A DNA stretch of 64,000 bases from Otis tarda (lineage: Eukaryota; Chordata; Aves; Otidiformes; Otididae), in NCBI GenBank assembly GCA_026413225.1, contig CM048591.1, positions 76,186,009 to 76,250,008 of the forward strand. The letters run 5' to 3'. Made by a program: the position numbers and the translations under genes. Shown here piece after piece: positions 34,901-48,200 of this stretch (its first letter is position 1; each line of letters begins with the position of its first letter). The notes beneath the pieces were generated by a model. The model was not told the DNA's origin and did not search any database. It saw nothing but the letters and a program-made list of their open reading frames with translations.

Positions 34901-37900
34901 ACAAATGGCACACTTCATAATTTATATTCTGCGACTTTTCCCCCACTTCCATGAGCGGCAGGTGATCGTTTTCTTTTCACCTCTAGCTACAGAAACGTCA
35001 GTGCCCCATCTGGGATGTGCTCAGAGGAGAAACGTGGTGTGTGGAGAGCAGCAATCCCAGCCTCCAGAGCACGCGCTGCTGCTGGGCCACCAAGGCTCCA
35101 TCTTCGGTCCGCACCAGCGACCGACAGCATCGTGACAGCATGATGGATCAAATGGCAAATGCGTCTTACCAGGATTGCATCGTAAACAGCGCTTACGATC
35201 GCAGGGACACTGTAGGAACTCACTCTAAGGGATAAATGAAGCACCAGAAATAAGTTTTGGCCTTTGTAATTTCTGTCATTAAAGTTAGTTTATGACGGAA
35301 GACCTACTCACTATTTCAAAGTTTTAGTACTGCTTTTCTAATTTAAAATACAACAGAACTAGTGTATTTAGCTTTGTGATTTACGTATCTTTGCTAGAAT
35401 TAAGGAAGCCTTGTTAATAAATAATCGAATTAACCTTTTTAAGCACCAGATGAGCATCATTAGCAGCAGCCTGAGGCGTAACTGAAACTCACTTCAGACT
35501 GAAACGACACACTTTTGCCCCACAAACTACAAAGCATATCAAACCACACACGCCAGCTCTGGCTGGCTTCCAGTGAGGATTTTCCTGCATGCCAGGGGCA
35601 GAGCCTCACCTGAAACGAGACAGGAGCGAGGAAGCGTGGCTGTTGGAAAGGGGACAGGATGGGCAGGAGCTCCCACCCGCCCCGAGCCCGTGGTGCCTTC
35701 GGTGGCATGTCTGCAGCTGGGCGTGCAGCACCCAGCCCCACTGGCTGCCCTCCTTCAAGGTGGGCTGGGGGTGACCTGTGCCCCACCGGACACCCCTCCG
35801 GGCAGCCGAGGCTCTGCCAGGCGCTGGCTCTGCCTCCCCCGAGACAGGCTAGCACGGGGCCAGCCAGGAGCCAGAACCTCACAGCTCAGTCTACTGCTGG
35901 TTCCTCTCCTCAGACGAAGTTCTCATGCTGAAGTCCTTTCTCGTGGCCACCTGGCCACCAGCTCGCGGCTGAATCACAGGTCTAACTCACTCTCCCTCAC
36001 CTGCCATGCGCAGGCAGCAGCCTGCTGCTGCTCCAGGGGTTCCAAATGCCCCATGTCCAGGCTGTGCCCCGTGTCCTCCCAGTGCACCCCTTCACAGCGC
36101 ACTCCTCCCTCCCTCCACAAAGACACAGCTATCGTCCAAACCCTCCGCATCTTTCATCTCCATCAGTCAGACACCTCCTCTGCTGGCCTTGGCACATGCG
36201 GACTGTCATCTCCATCTTCTATGCTGTTGCCCAGATAACCTTCCCAGGCCTGGACTCTGCACCCTTCACGCGTCCCTTTGCATCACCAGTGTGGGTTCCC
36301 CGAGAAGTCTCTGTGCTCTTCTCCCTACGCTTTAACAGTTCTGGCAGAGGACAGGTGGTGTGGGAAGAGGGAAGACAGTCGTGCAGAGGAGGAACGAAAC
36401 GCACCCAAATTGTGGCAGAGGGTGAGGAGCCCCAGTGCTGGTGGGGAAGGCAGGGAGGGCTGAGCGCCGCTGTGAAGCTCCGCAGCACCGAGGGGTGTGC
36501 CATGGGGGTTTTGCCTGAGCAATGCAAAACATACTTGTCATGACCACAGACAAACCAGAAGGTTCTCAGCTTCACCTAAGGTTCTCACTCTGCTCCTTCA
36601 GCACACGATGTACCGCGTTACACCCTGCGCTGGCTGTACTGGAGTACTGCTCCTGCAGTGCCTCTTACCAGAAAGGCACACAGAACGGCACAAGTGAGGA
36701 AGGCTGAGGTGTCGTCTTAAATAAAGTGACTGCTTATACAGAAAAGAGCTAGAGGGTAAGGCCGCTGACCGTGGTTTCTTAACAATTAAAAAATCGTGAC
36801 ACAGATTTTACTGATATCCATGGCACGCAGACACTGTGAGTACACTGACCTCACCATGCCAGCTGCAGGGGTTAGGCTGCTTCATAAAGGAGAAGAAAAA
36901 TTAGCAAGTATGTTACCAAACTGCCCTGAGAACACCCCAAACTCCTATTTAAATGAGAGATCTGTTGTCATGACAGAATGCAATGTCTCAATGTGTACTC
37001 AAAATCCATCCTGTAAAAAAAAAGAGTAAAATAACACATTCTTACTATTTCCCTCTGAGTTTACTGTAAAGTTTGTCTCCCGCACAGTGCTCGTCTCCTT
37101 TTCATGAGTATTAAATGCCACCACAGCTTCTGGGAGAGTCTCCACGCTGCTTCAGTGATGCTCACCACAAATGCACTGAGAAGTTTTGCACTGTATTTTA
37201 ATTTTGCACAGATTTTAATTACTGAGGTAATATAATCCTGAAGTTTCCTTAAATTAACGGCCTGAGCCTTAAACCCCCACCTGTTCTGCAGGGACTTCCT
37301 ACACTGCAGGGTCATCTCCATTTAACAATAACAAGAGGTCCCTGCCAAACGCTCTTCCTTTTTAAGAGAGGAGAGATGACTGATTTAGATTTCTGCTTTT
37401 CCAAACATAAATTAATGTGAAAAACTTAATACACTGAAGGCTCCTTGGGTTCAAAATCTGAGCCTGATAACAGGACTTCTTGAGTTGTTTTCTTCTTTTA
37501 GTTGATCAAATGATGGAATGGCTGTTGGCAGGAAACTCTCCCATTTACAGTTTTACAAAGGTATGAAATTTAGATGTCTTCATATTTATCCCACTTTTGT
37601 TCTTAAGCACAACACATTAGCCAGCAACATACAAAATACACCCTAAACACAAAAAAAAACCCCACCAGACTAGATCTGCTAACACCAAAGATCCTCAAAA
37701 TTCAACTTCAATCCATAGTTGCGCTTATCACCCGGAGGCTGGGGAATAGCCCGTCCGTCAGCACAGGGTCATTGATCGTCCACGCAGGAGGACTGACTAC
37801 ACAAGCCCGCAGAAGGCCCCTGACTGGAAGCAGCCAGACATTCCTCATCCAAGCCCAACGCGATGAGAGCCCCACGCAGAAGGAGGCAGCACAGATGAGA

Positions 37901-39420
37901 ACAGCTAGAAATGGGGCTTGATGTGATTTTGAATCCTGAGACCAAGCATGAATTAGCTCCCATCTATCACTGAGCACCTTCCCTAGGCCAGGAATTAACC
38001 CCATCAGAAGGGCAGGTACACACAGCCAGCTGCCAAAGCTCAGGACTGCCAGGGTTTATTCAGGGTGGGCACAAGACTGTGAGAGCAACCCAAGCCAATC
38101 CAGCTGTTTTGGGCCATCGTAAAGTGTGGGAACCCCAGCAGCACATGCTGATGGATATAGAGGTGCCGGGATGCTTCTGCTGCATGCCTGCTGCTGGAGG
38201 ACTTACTCACCGCTGGTGCCGAGCTCCAGCACTTCCGTGCACTTGTGCTCCATGCCAGAGCGGCCATCCTAAACCCAGGGCTCAGGGAAGCATGGTGCAG
38301 AGAGAGGCAAGCAGCCCAGCGGCCAGCTTGGTTCTGGCACGTCTAGCAGAGCTCTGACAGAGCTCGTAAATTCTGCGGGACAGACCTGCATTTCACAGGT
38401 TGGCTCTTGGTTACCAAAACATCTTGCAGTATACGACCATCACGCTTTTCTACTACCTCGTCTTTTACTTAATGCAGAACAGATGAGCATCATCACACAC
38501 ACTGATCACGCACAGCTCAGATGGATAAGAAAAGGTACCGCTTGTGAAAACCCTTCAGCCTCTCTGGTTTGGACTGCTGTGCTTGCCATCCCCAGACAAC
38601 CCCCGCCTTGGAGCTGCTGCAGGATCTTCTCCTTCCCATCTGTGGTTATTTCTTCTGCAGCCCTTCAGACCATCTGATCGCAGCCAGCCAGCACAGGCTC
38701 TCTCCAGAAGACGAAGAAAAGCCTTTCCTCTGTTCTTTTACCTTCATCCTCGCTCACTTTAATCACCTGTTGCACGGGGGACTGGAAGAGGCAGAGCAGC
38801 AAAGCAAACCTCGCTCAGCTGCCACCACACACAGAAGACCTTAGCCTGAGCTTCTGCCTCCTACCCCAACACCACCTACAGCTCTGCCCCACCTCCCACC
38901 TTGTCCTCCAGAAGGAGGGTGTCAAAAAGATCTACAGATAAGGCGACCAGAATTCAGAATTATTTGAATAGTAGTACCATTGCGTTGACTGGGGGTCTCC
39001 TTAGGAGCTGTGTAATGAAAAAGTTGCCAGCGCTGACTAACACTAAGATGACGGGCTAGACAGAAACGCCACTCAGCAAATATAAAGAACCAAGACCAAA
39101 TGCAGCGCTTGTGTCAGCATTGCAACATTCAGTACCACCTCACAAATTCACACAATTCAGAAGATTCTCTTTCCTAAGCCAAGGAAAATAAGCTATGCCT
39201 GCAAAATGGCACTTAGTAGCTGTTTTCCTTTCTTCTTTTTTTGGTGTGATAACTAACGGACACTTTAAGGCCACTGCACAGCTGGCTGCTCTCTAGCCCT
39301 CATCATAGTTTTCAAAATGTATGAATAATTTAAAAATACAACACTGACAGTATTCCAATTAAATAACAATTTGACCGTATCTTTCAAACTGTCACATGTG
39401 CCACCAGAAATGTTATCTGT
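28961..39420. other. Intron-like DNA, no gene recognised
   Basis: Long AT-rich sequence with GC-rich patches at about 29690-29870, 30550-30790 and 35600-36500. The 35.6-38.9 kb part is of more balanced composition and may include ancient repeats too decayed to name. No coding exon was recognised. Confidence 0.5.
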
Positions 39421-39472
39421 GTAATTCCAAAGATGAGTCCCTCACAATTTGAAATTATGTTGAAGGACCACC

Positions 39473-39826
39473 TTGGGGTCAGGGAGGTATAGGGCAAAAA
39501 GGCCAAGAAGAGTAATTTGCACTCTCAAAGATGAAAACGAAGAGCTTTTGGCAAGACAACAAGAGGCCATTTTCTGTACTTTGGATGATATTGTAACTCA
39601 CTGGTGGAACTTGGAAGAGGTGAATAAATTTTTAACCAGAAAAAGCAGAGAAAAAGCGAGTACACTAGAGAAAGTGGCAGTAATGTTCTTGCCTCTTTTA
39701 GGATCAGAAATAAGAATTGCAAATTCAGGATGGGGCAACAAGACTGACCACATCCCGCTATGTCTGCTAGCCACCAATCCCTGCGCTTGTAGAGGATTCA
39801 AGACTGGCCGAGGAGCACCCTGAGAA
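39473..39826 (+). other. Orphan 116-codon open frame, coding-like, unidentified
   Basis: This frame opens after a TGA just upstream and closes at TGA 39824-39826, with no ATG at its start. Codons favour G/A at position one, and the product is charged and helical (DENEELLARQQEAIF, then THWWNLEEVNKFL). It lies in AT-rich DNA where long frames are not expected from composition. The C-terminal third has the pattern NPCACRGF. Eleven codons (MLKDHLGVREV) in a neighbouring frame directly upstream end in a stop, as if a longer sequence had been broken by a frameshift. I do not recognise the family. Candidates are a retroelement gag-like remnant, a processed pseudogene, an exon of an unknown plus-strand gene, or chance. 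Confidence 0.3.
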
Positions 39827-42800
39827 AAGACGCTGCTGGACAGCGTTCAGGACAGCTCGCCTGTGCTTCCTGGGCCACAGAACACCTCACCGGTGAAAAA
39901 CAACTGAACTAAGCCAGCCTTTTATCAACGTATTTACACTTACTGCACAAGGAAGCGCACAAGTTAGACACTGCGGGGGATCGGCAGCCTAGATCAGCAT
40001 TTCGCACCTCTTGCCACACATGACAAAATTCACCCGGAGTTCTCTTTAGAGCAGCCTTGGCTCTTTGCAGGGAAGATGATGATCAGCGACTGAAGCCACA
40101 AGAATCCAACCAGCAAACCGGTTAAAATGCCACCCTTCTGAAATGCATTAAAGCAACAGTAATCTGGCTGTAAAGGAAGTGGAAGAGAAGCGTTTGGTAA
40201 ACTGTAAACAAGAAGGTAAACCGTGGCAGGAATTCAGTCCAACAGGACGGCGCACTTACAAACCCCGCTGTGCCCGAGGCATGCAGGCGTACTTGTACAG
40301 CACTGTCCCCGAAAGCCAGTCCTCGTTTGTCTGCTATCTGAAGCAGATTCCCCTCCATCACTTTAAGCACGCCCTCGCTTTATAATCTCTCACCTGGCAG
40401 TGACACTGGGCCTAAAACATTTGGATTTGGTACATCCCGCTGCTGTTAAATGCAAGGCACAGAAACCTTCAAGAAAAAGTAAGCCGCTTATAGAACCCAG
40501 TGACAACTTGTATTATTCTTTCTTTCTCTCAGATTGTCGATTTACCTTCAAACACAAGGATAAAGCACTGCAGTATCAATAAGAAGAAAAGTTATCCTGA
40601 TACCACACGTTTACACTAAAATATCTTTCCAAAGGTAAATCTTGTTACTGCACTAAAAAGACTGAAAAATTAAATTTCTCCAATATAGATACACTAGATA
40701 TTGAGTCATTTTTCAGCTTCCAAAATAATTTCTGCCAAAATCTCGTGAGTTATTCATTAACTTATTACTTGTTACCAAAAAAAAAAAAAAGAGGAAAGTG
40801 AGTCTTCTGCTAAAGACAGAAGTTATCATTACTGTGTTTTTTACAACTTGCAGTCAAACAAGGATTCTTTCTGTTTCTTTCCAACTTACTTACAGTTTTT
40901 AAAAGATCATCATATATTTTAAGGAATCTTTGACTCTCTCTCAAAAAAAAAAGAAAAAAGAAAAAGGCAGCTAAACTGAAGAAGAAATAGCAACTGTTAC
41001 TTTAAAGTTATGCTTTAGTAGTTGCCATGCAGCCACATCGTGATTTCTGGAAAGCTTTTACAAGATAACTGTCTCGTACAGTGTTACAACTAGCCTCCAA
41101 GGAGTAGCTTTCCATAGAGAAATTAAAGGTGAAAAAAATCCAAAATGCGTGCATCCCAGCTATGAATCACCCCCTAACCTTAAGCTGTATTCCCATACAT
41201 ATCCTGTAACGTCTCCTCAGAAAGTCACCTCATCTTTCTGCTTCAGAAAATGAGAATGAAATGAAATCAGAAATAATATTTCCCCATTTTTGCTGGTGTA
41301 AGAAGATTATTTAAATGCAAGAAGCTTACTACACTGCAAATTCATTTCGTTTGGTTTCCTGGTGCATTTCAGCCATCGATCCTGGGGTCCAGGACAGAAC
41401 GCAGCTGAACTTACTAGTGCTAATATTTCATTAGCGGTTTCAGGCATTAACAACTTAGCACAACTGTGGGCTTTTCGTAACTGTTATTAGCTACTGTCTG
41501 TTTAAATTTCAGAAATAATGAGTATGTATCTCTTCACAGATACTCCATCTAAAAATGTTCCACTTAACATCTGTGTAATTAGAGGTACTGTATATGCATT
41601 AGTGTAAGGATTTTGCTGTACATAAAAATACAGAGATGAGTTTTGTTAAATAAAATTCGTGTGCACAGAGTTGAAATGCATACAGGTAGCATAATCGTTT
41701 CTGGAAAGATACAGCGGAAGTTTATTTCAAAGCTCTATGTTTATATCTTGTATAAATATTACAGAAATTGCCCCATGAACTACATGTTCAGGGAATCAAA
41801 AAAAAAAGGCCTTCAGAAAGCTCAGTGCTAAAATGTAAATAAGCAAGCACCACGTCTGTCTGCTGGGCTGTAAGCTGAGCCATTCCCCACTTTTCCTGAT
41901 GTCTCTTTCAGACCACTCCCCTCTCAGTTTTGCAATGGGAAAATAACCTTAATTTCTGAATTAAAAGCATTCTTAAATCACCGATGGTTTCACACTTGCT
42001 GCCCCCAGACTACGCCGCACCACTCTTCTCCCGCCTGTGATGTGTGCTGCCTGGGACACAATGCATTCTGCAGGAGCGACTGAGAGAGCAGCAACAGCGG
42101 TGGTTTTAACTACCACACAAAACACTAGTGAAAACATGGTACTCCGTTGCTGTATTTGTTCCACTACTTATACAGTATACCAGAAAATACAGGATTAAAT
42201 GCCTTTTTATCACAAAAAAAAAATGTATTCCACTGCTTACAGCAAATAGCTGAAAAATCGTAGTTTTTAAATCAAAAGTGTATGTGGAGTTAGGACACTT
42301 GTACCAGGCAGCTGAATACCGAGGTTCAGCACAGTCACCTGTACACTAATTTGATTAACCAAGTCAGGAGTCTACTCTTTTCCACCCTAAGCAACAGTGG
42401 TACTTCTGCTCAGATGACTTGCCCTGATTTTTGCTCTCTGAACCACACTGACATTGGTCAATAACCAAAACTTAGAATTTTAAGTGTGAGGGCAGGTGAA
42501 GAGAGTCTGACATTGATTCCTTGATGTCATTTTGATTTTTCATTCTTTCTCCTCCCATCCTTTTTAATTTTCCTTGATGAGAATTGTTCAAACAGACTCT
42601 GATTTTTCATTCATTCCATACAGAATTCTGTCCTATCTGGCATTTCATTAATAAACTTCAAAATTACAATAACAAAGCTAAATTTAGGAAAAAAAAAACA
42701 AACAAAAGAATTATGTCGATTGTCTAGATTTTCCATTCAGACTGGAAGAAGTTTTTTTATTCTTCTCTTCATCCTTGAACTAGCTGACAGGAACAGTAGT

Positions 42801-44619
42801 TTCCATGTTTCCCTCATTGACAGTAAGTATACCACTTAAGAATAAAACAACTAACTAGACATTTTAAACCAGCTATCCATTTCCTCTAAAACAGGACCAG
42901 TTAGATCCCAGTTGTTTCCCAGCCTGATTTATCTGGGAAGCTGCTGATGAGCCCACTGTGGTCAGCCCCATCGGAATGAGACGGCAGAAGCCCGATTCAT
43001 ACCAGGGTGACTGTAACGTTTAATGCCACCAGCGCTAACACCAGTAGTCAGCGATCCTTTCCCGCTTCTCCTTTTAATTTCAAGTGGCACACCCAAAGTT
43101 TAAACCCACATGACGTAAGAGAAGATGAATTACAAATAATGGCTTCATTACATTGGTCAACCTTAAAAACATAAACCCCACAATTCTACTGCAGCAAATG
43201 TCTCACTGTACGCAGTGGGAAAGCAGAGTTCTTTGTATCTGCGCTGTGCTCATGCTGCTGTGTGCAATGACGTTTGCGTGGGAATACCTACAGCTCCCAC
43301 AGTAGGACTTGTAGGTTTTTGCTGTGTGATTGCAGGGCATCTGAGCAGCTGTGCTGGCTGGCAGGGTACTGCTGACATGATCCACCTGTGTAGCGAAGCT
43401 GTCTTGCTTCTTTCGTGTATTTACTTTCTCAGAGAAATGACAGAAGAGCTACATCAGAATTAAAAGTTATTCTTGCAGCTGTACAATTTCTGAACTATCG
43501 ACAAGGATTTTTCGGTCTATTTTTCACTTATGTTAATTCCCTGTAAGACACAAACTCTAATGGTGACATAAGAATATCGATTGAGAAATGGTCTCAGTTT
43601 TCTGATTAAAAAAAATCAGATATTTGCCAAATTAAAAAGAAAGAAAAGTTTAAATGAAGTCATCCTTAATAGTCAATAAATATTCAGCTTCTTTTACAAG
43701 ACTGTAAATAAAGTAAGATTACAAAAAATTTATTTTGGGAAGAATTCAGATCCCAAAGAGTGCTTGCTCCTTCCTTCAAAGTCCAACAGATTTTTAGCTT
43801 CATAAAGCAACTCAAGACTAGTCAAGCTTTGAAATAAAAAAATAAAAAAGGGGGGGATAACCTGGCAGGCGCATTCTCTGCAATGATGAATGTGGGATAC
43901 TGATAAAAACCAACTGAGTAGGCTTTAAATTAACTAAACGTATTGGACAGAAGTAACTTGCAGGCTTAAAAACTGTTACCAATGTAAGTGCCACTATCCT
44001 GTCCATAAAGGAAGTCACTCCAGTTCCAGAGGCAGTCCTGTCCTTCAGCCTGTACGAACACAGCCTCAGGGCAAGTGACGGCTGCTGGACGCTAACTGCT
44101 TTCCCTGTGACAAAGCGTGGGGTGGTCAGCAGACAGCTGCCAGGCTCTCTGCGTCTGCACTTACTTCCTATGTCAGTGCCAAGACAACATGGGCTGAAAA
44201 GCAGCTGGAGCTGGTTTTTCCCATTTGGATGTAACTGTGTTTCACGGCCTCACCGCATACCTGGAACATTCTCATGTGCTCCTTCTAATTATTTGAGTCT
44301 ACAGGAGAAGGATTTTCACACGTGTATGTCCACACAAGGGGAAGTATTTTTCAGCTTTTGTCCTTCAGAGAGTGCACACGCGTGTGCCGTTAAAAAATTA
44401 CATCACTGACAGACGTCACAGAGGTGTAATTTGTATGTGAAAACATACTGCACTTTGAACGTGGAGCCTAAGGTCTATAACCCACGCGCAAACTTCTCGT
44501 TTAAGACATCAGGGAACGAGCAATTAAGTAACACCTGCCAGATGGGATTTTTGCAATTTCACTGTTTTCTGAGGTAACTTTATGGCCGTTTTCAACAAAA
44601 GGCAGTTAAACACGGGAGT
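39827..44619. other. AT-rich intron-like DNA, no gene seen
   Basis: AT-rich sequence with A and T runs and no open frame above about 85 codons in its interior. No repeat family, exon or RNA gene was recognised. Confidence 0.6.
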
Positions 44620-45262
44620 TCAGAGCCGCTGATTAGCCACCTTGCTTCTGCCCCGGAGGCTGCGAAGTGGGAGCCCGGAGCGGGCAGGTTTGCCCCGAGC
44701 CAAGCGGAGACAACGCCGCTCGAGCAGGCAAACATCACAGCGAGCTGCGGCGAGAGCCCGCCCGGCCGGGGCCCGGGCAGAGAAGGCACCGCCGGGCGCT
44801 CGCCAGCCCGCGCTCCGGCCGGCCCGCGGCACACGGCGCTGCCCGGCACCGGCCCGGGCCAGGCCCCTCTCCCCCGCCGCCCGCCCACCGCTCAGCCGCG
44901 CTCCCGCCGCGGCGCCGGGGCCGGCGCAGGAGGGCGCGGGAAGGGCCGCAGGGCAACCAGCGGCCCCGGCGCCGCGCGGGCGGGCCGGGCCGGGCCGGGC
45001 CGGGCCGAGGCCCTGCGCTCGCCTCCCTGCAGAGCCGCCGGGCCGGCCCCGGGCAGCGGCGGCGGGAGGCCCGGCGGGAGCGGCCGGCGGCGGGCAGCCC
45101 GGCCCGGCGCCGTGGCCGGCGGTGCTTCTGCACCTTGCTTGCGGAAAAACCCCGAACAAAGCGCCGCGACCCGTGCCCGCCACGCCACGCTCACACACGG
45201 CACACAGCGCGGCTCCCCCCGCGCAAGGCTGCCGCCCGAAAATACAAACACCACAAGCGATG
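44620..45262. promoter_or_regulatory. Strong CpG island inside the presumed ZCCHC7 intron
   Basis: About 640 bases are extremely GC- and CpG-rich, with abrupt AT-rich flanks on both sides. The island holds many GC-box-like GGGCGG/CCGCCC-type clusters and a GGGCC array at 44978-45004. In birds such islands usually mark promoters. Its position about 12 kb downstream of the ZCCHC7 coding exon means it is not that gene's standard promoter if the exon order matches mammals. Long overlapping frames of up to 225 codons on both strands come from lack of AT-rich stops and are not called. Candidate roles are an alternative or lncRNA promoter, or an orphan island with enhancer activity. No TATA box was found. 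Confidence 0.7.
44978..45004 (+). repeat. GGGCC tandem array, G-quadruplex-prone
   Basis: Six runs of GGG separated by one or two bases lie on the plus strand. This exceeds the four runs needed for a parallel G-quadruplex with very short loops. It lies near the middle of the CpG island. Confidence 0.85.
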
Positions 45263-48200
45263 GCCTGACGCCGGGCTTTTAGGCTTCCTTTTCCACAAAA
45301 GGGTGCAGCATGTCAGCGTTGTCATATGTGGTTTTGCTATCTAGCAATCTAAGTTTCCAAAAGACTTTTTAAAAAGAAGAGTACATTGAAAAATAAGATT
45401 AAAATGTGCAAAACCCCTAAATCAGTACCACACTGAAAACAAAGGCCAGCACAGACATATTTCAGAATTTCACAGGGAATAAACTGCCTTCAGCGTCCAC
45501 CCAGAAACGGCAGAAGAGCCCGTGGGGAGGTGCAGGACTAAGTCACACACTGCAAATGCCAGCTGAACTGTCCCTCTGCTCATCGCTGGCACCCGTTTCT
45601 TAAAAGGATCCTCCTTTGTGATCTTAAATTTGATGCCAAAACAAAATTAGAATCATTAAAAATGTGATGAGGAAATCCCTCTAGTGCACACCCACTCGGC
45701 TTTAGTTCCAGAAGGACCAAAAGTGCAGTTAAATGATACAGAAACTGTAAGTCCTGAAGAGCAAGCCTCAGGGAGTAGTTTTGTTTTGCGCTGGGCTATC
45801 CTGCGCTGAAGCCGCTCACACGTTCAGCCATCTCAGTAATGAATAAAGACTGGAAATGCTGCTGCCCCTCTCAGAGAAGTCTGGATCACAAGATAAATCT
45901 CTGTTCAAAGTTGGCAACTTTTTTCACTTTGGTTTTCTTTGTAAAGCTGCCCGCCAGATATCCCACGTGAACACAGCGCAAATGGAAAAGCTGCAGCTTC
46001 GCATACACATCTGTAAACATACACACACACACATACATGTGCGTAGGCTTACACGCGTGTGTATGTATGTTGCTATACACGCTTACAGGCAGTCCCGAAG
46101 TGGCGCCAGCGCGAAGGGCCTGAGCCGCAGCCGAGCCCCCCGCGGCGTCGGGGGAGGGGGAAATCCCCAGACCTCTGCAGCTAAAGTTTTAAATGAAGAA
46201 GAGAAGTTACCGAGTCAGTGGCTTACCTTCAGGCAGTGTCTAGACTGGGAAGTACGTACAACGTTAACGCAATTACTGTCACCACACAGGCTGTAAAATA
46301 CCAAGTGTTTCGCTGCCTCCGCTTAAGGGGAGAGAAAAAGAAAACTCTGGTGTTTCACCATGCACAGAGAGTTTCAAAAAGAGACTGAAAAAAGCATCTG
46401 GCAGCCTCCCCCCCACCCCCCGCCCCTCTCACTCTCTGGTTGTTGGGGTTTTAAAGGAGTTGATGGAGGAAGGTTTATCAAGTACTGAGGATGCCTGGCC
46501 AGGACCTCGCCGTGTCTGGTGCTTCAGGACTCGAGGAAGGACGAGCGCACCACAGCAGCCCACATAAGAGCAAACAGCCTGTGCAACACAATGCAACCAC
46601 AACAAAGCGCAGATAAATCTACCAGCTCTGAGCAAAGAATTGCTTTGTGACTGTTGCCAAAATCTGCTATATCCAACAGGCCTCCTCAGGGTCTGTGGGC
46701 ATATTCCCACCAGCTGCACTTCACAAGTGGTCAAATGGAAGAAAAGACACCCACCACGTATCAAACCTGACGCTGTACAAAGACAGCAAAGGAACTCACA
46801 GAATTAGCACCAAACTGGGGACAGAACATATCTTGGCACACAGTTCTGCGGAGATGGTTTTCTACAGCGTGTAGGCAATGGCTTTACTCCTCTGTAAGGT
46901 ACACCATACACCACCACATCTGCCACAAGAAGTTCTGCTGAATAGACAGAGCTTTTATTTTCTTATTTTCTCGCTTCTAACAATGTCATTAGCTCCCAAT
47001 ACATATTCAAGGCACTTGGCACTGTTGCATACAATGTAAAATCAGAGACATTGGCAAGAGTGTTAGAGGAAAACCCGACAAACGTAACCACCATCACAGA
47101 AAGTGAGTATAGGTTGAGCCTGGCAGATGGGAAGCCCTCCTGGTGCTAAAAAATTTCACATATAAACAGCTTAAAGCTATATTCAACAACAGCAAAAACT
47201 GCCACGTTAACGGGAAATGCTGCTGTTAACTGGAAACCGTCAGCAGAGGAGCTGGGCGATGGGCTGCTCACACAGCCTCCTGCGAGGTCCACAGCATTGC
47301 CCTCGGCTCTCCTACCTTCCAAGGGCGACGGGCTCCTGCCGGCTAACCAGCATCGCAGAGGGGAGTGGTGTGCCAGCGCAGAGAGCATCCTGGCAGCGCC
47401 AGGGCGTGGTGAGCATCAGGCAACCGGACAGGTTCTGATGACAAAAACCTCCCTAATCCAGAGTGTCTCTGGAGATATGAGTTACTGCCATTTACACATG
47501 GAGATTAGAAACTGTCCCAGCACTAGGGGGAAAACAATACAGCCAGTTAACGATGTGGAAGGCAGCGTGGGACTGTGCCCAGCCTAGCACACACCGGACA
47601 GCGGCTCAGGGCTGGCGAACAATGCGAGGTGTGCACTGACAGGCACCGACTTCTGGCCTGTGGGTGCCACAATTCCTGCCTGGTAAAAGCTGGCGGAGGA
47701 GGATCCTTACATGTGAAATACAGTCATGACAGGCATACAATACTCAGCAGTAAGAATACTGGAAACAGAAAGTATATACCTGAACAGAGTATGAAGACAA
47801 CCACTACAATCGTCCCAGGACCCACTAGCCCGTGTTACAGACGCTGCATATATATACCTGCATATACACAGATACTGGAATAGACTAAGCATCTACTTCC
47901 ATCTCTCTTCCAGATTAAAGAAGAAGAGAGTCACACAATTAATGGTCACTGTGATGGTACCGCAGCGTAAGTTTTCTCTGCTCTTCAGTAAGAAACCTAC
48001 AGACTATCTAAGGTGCTGCATGCGCGCCTGCTTTGAAAACACAGCAGTTCAACCCACTTGCAGTTCGAACCTTCACAGCGAATCCTGTCTGAACCAGAGG
48101 GAAACGGAGTGAGTCCTCCGCAGCGAGAAGGCCCCAGTTTCTCTAGAAGCGTGCCAATTACAGCCCAAGGGCTCACAAAATGAAGTATGTGCCATCTTTC

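Noticed and set aside
44620-45344. Long alanine/arginine/proline-rich frames of 190-225 codons on both strands
   Set aside because: Expected from the base composition of a CpG island; they overlap in multiple frames and contain no domain.
48050-48090. CAGTTCGAACC resembling a tRNA T-arm (B box)
   Set aside because: No matching A box, acceptor stem or anticodon arm at the right spacing on either strand.
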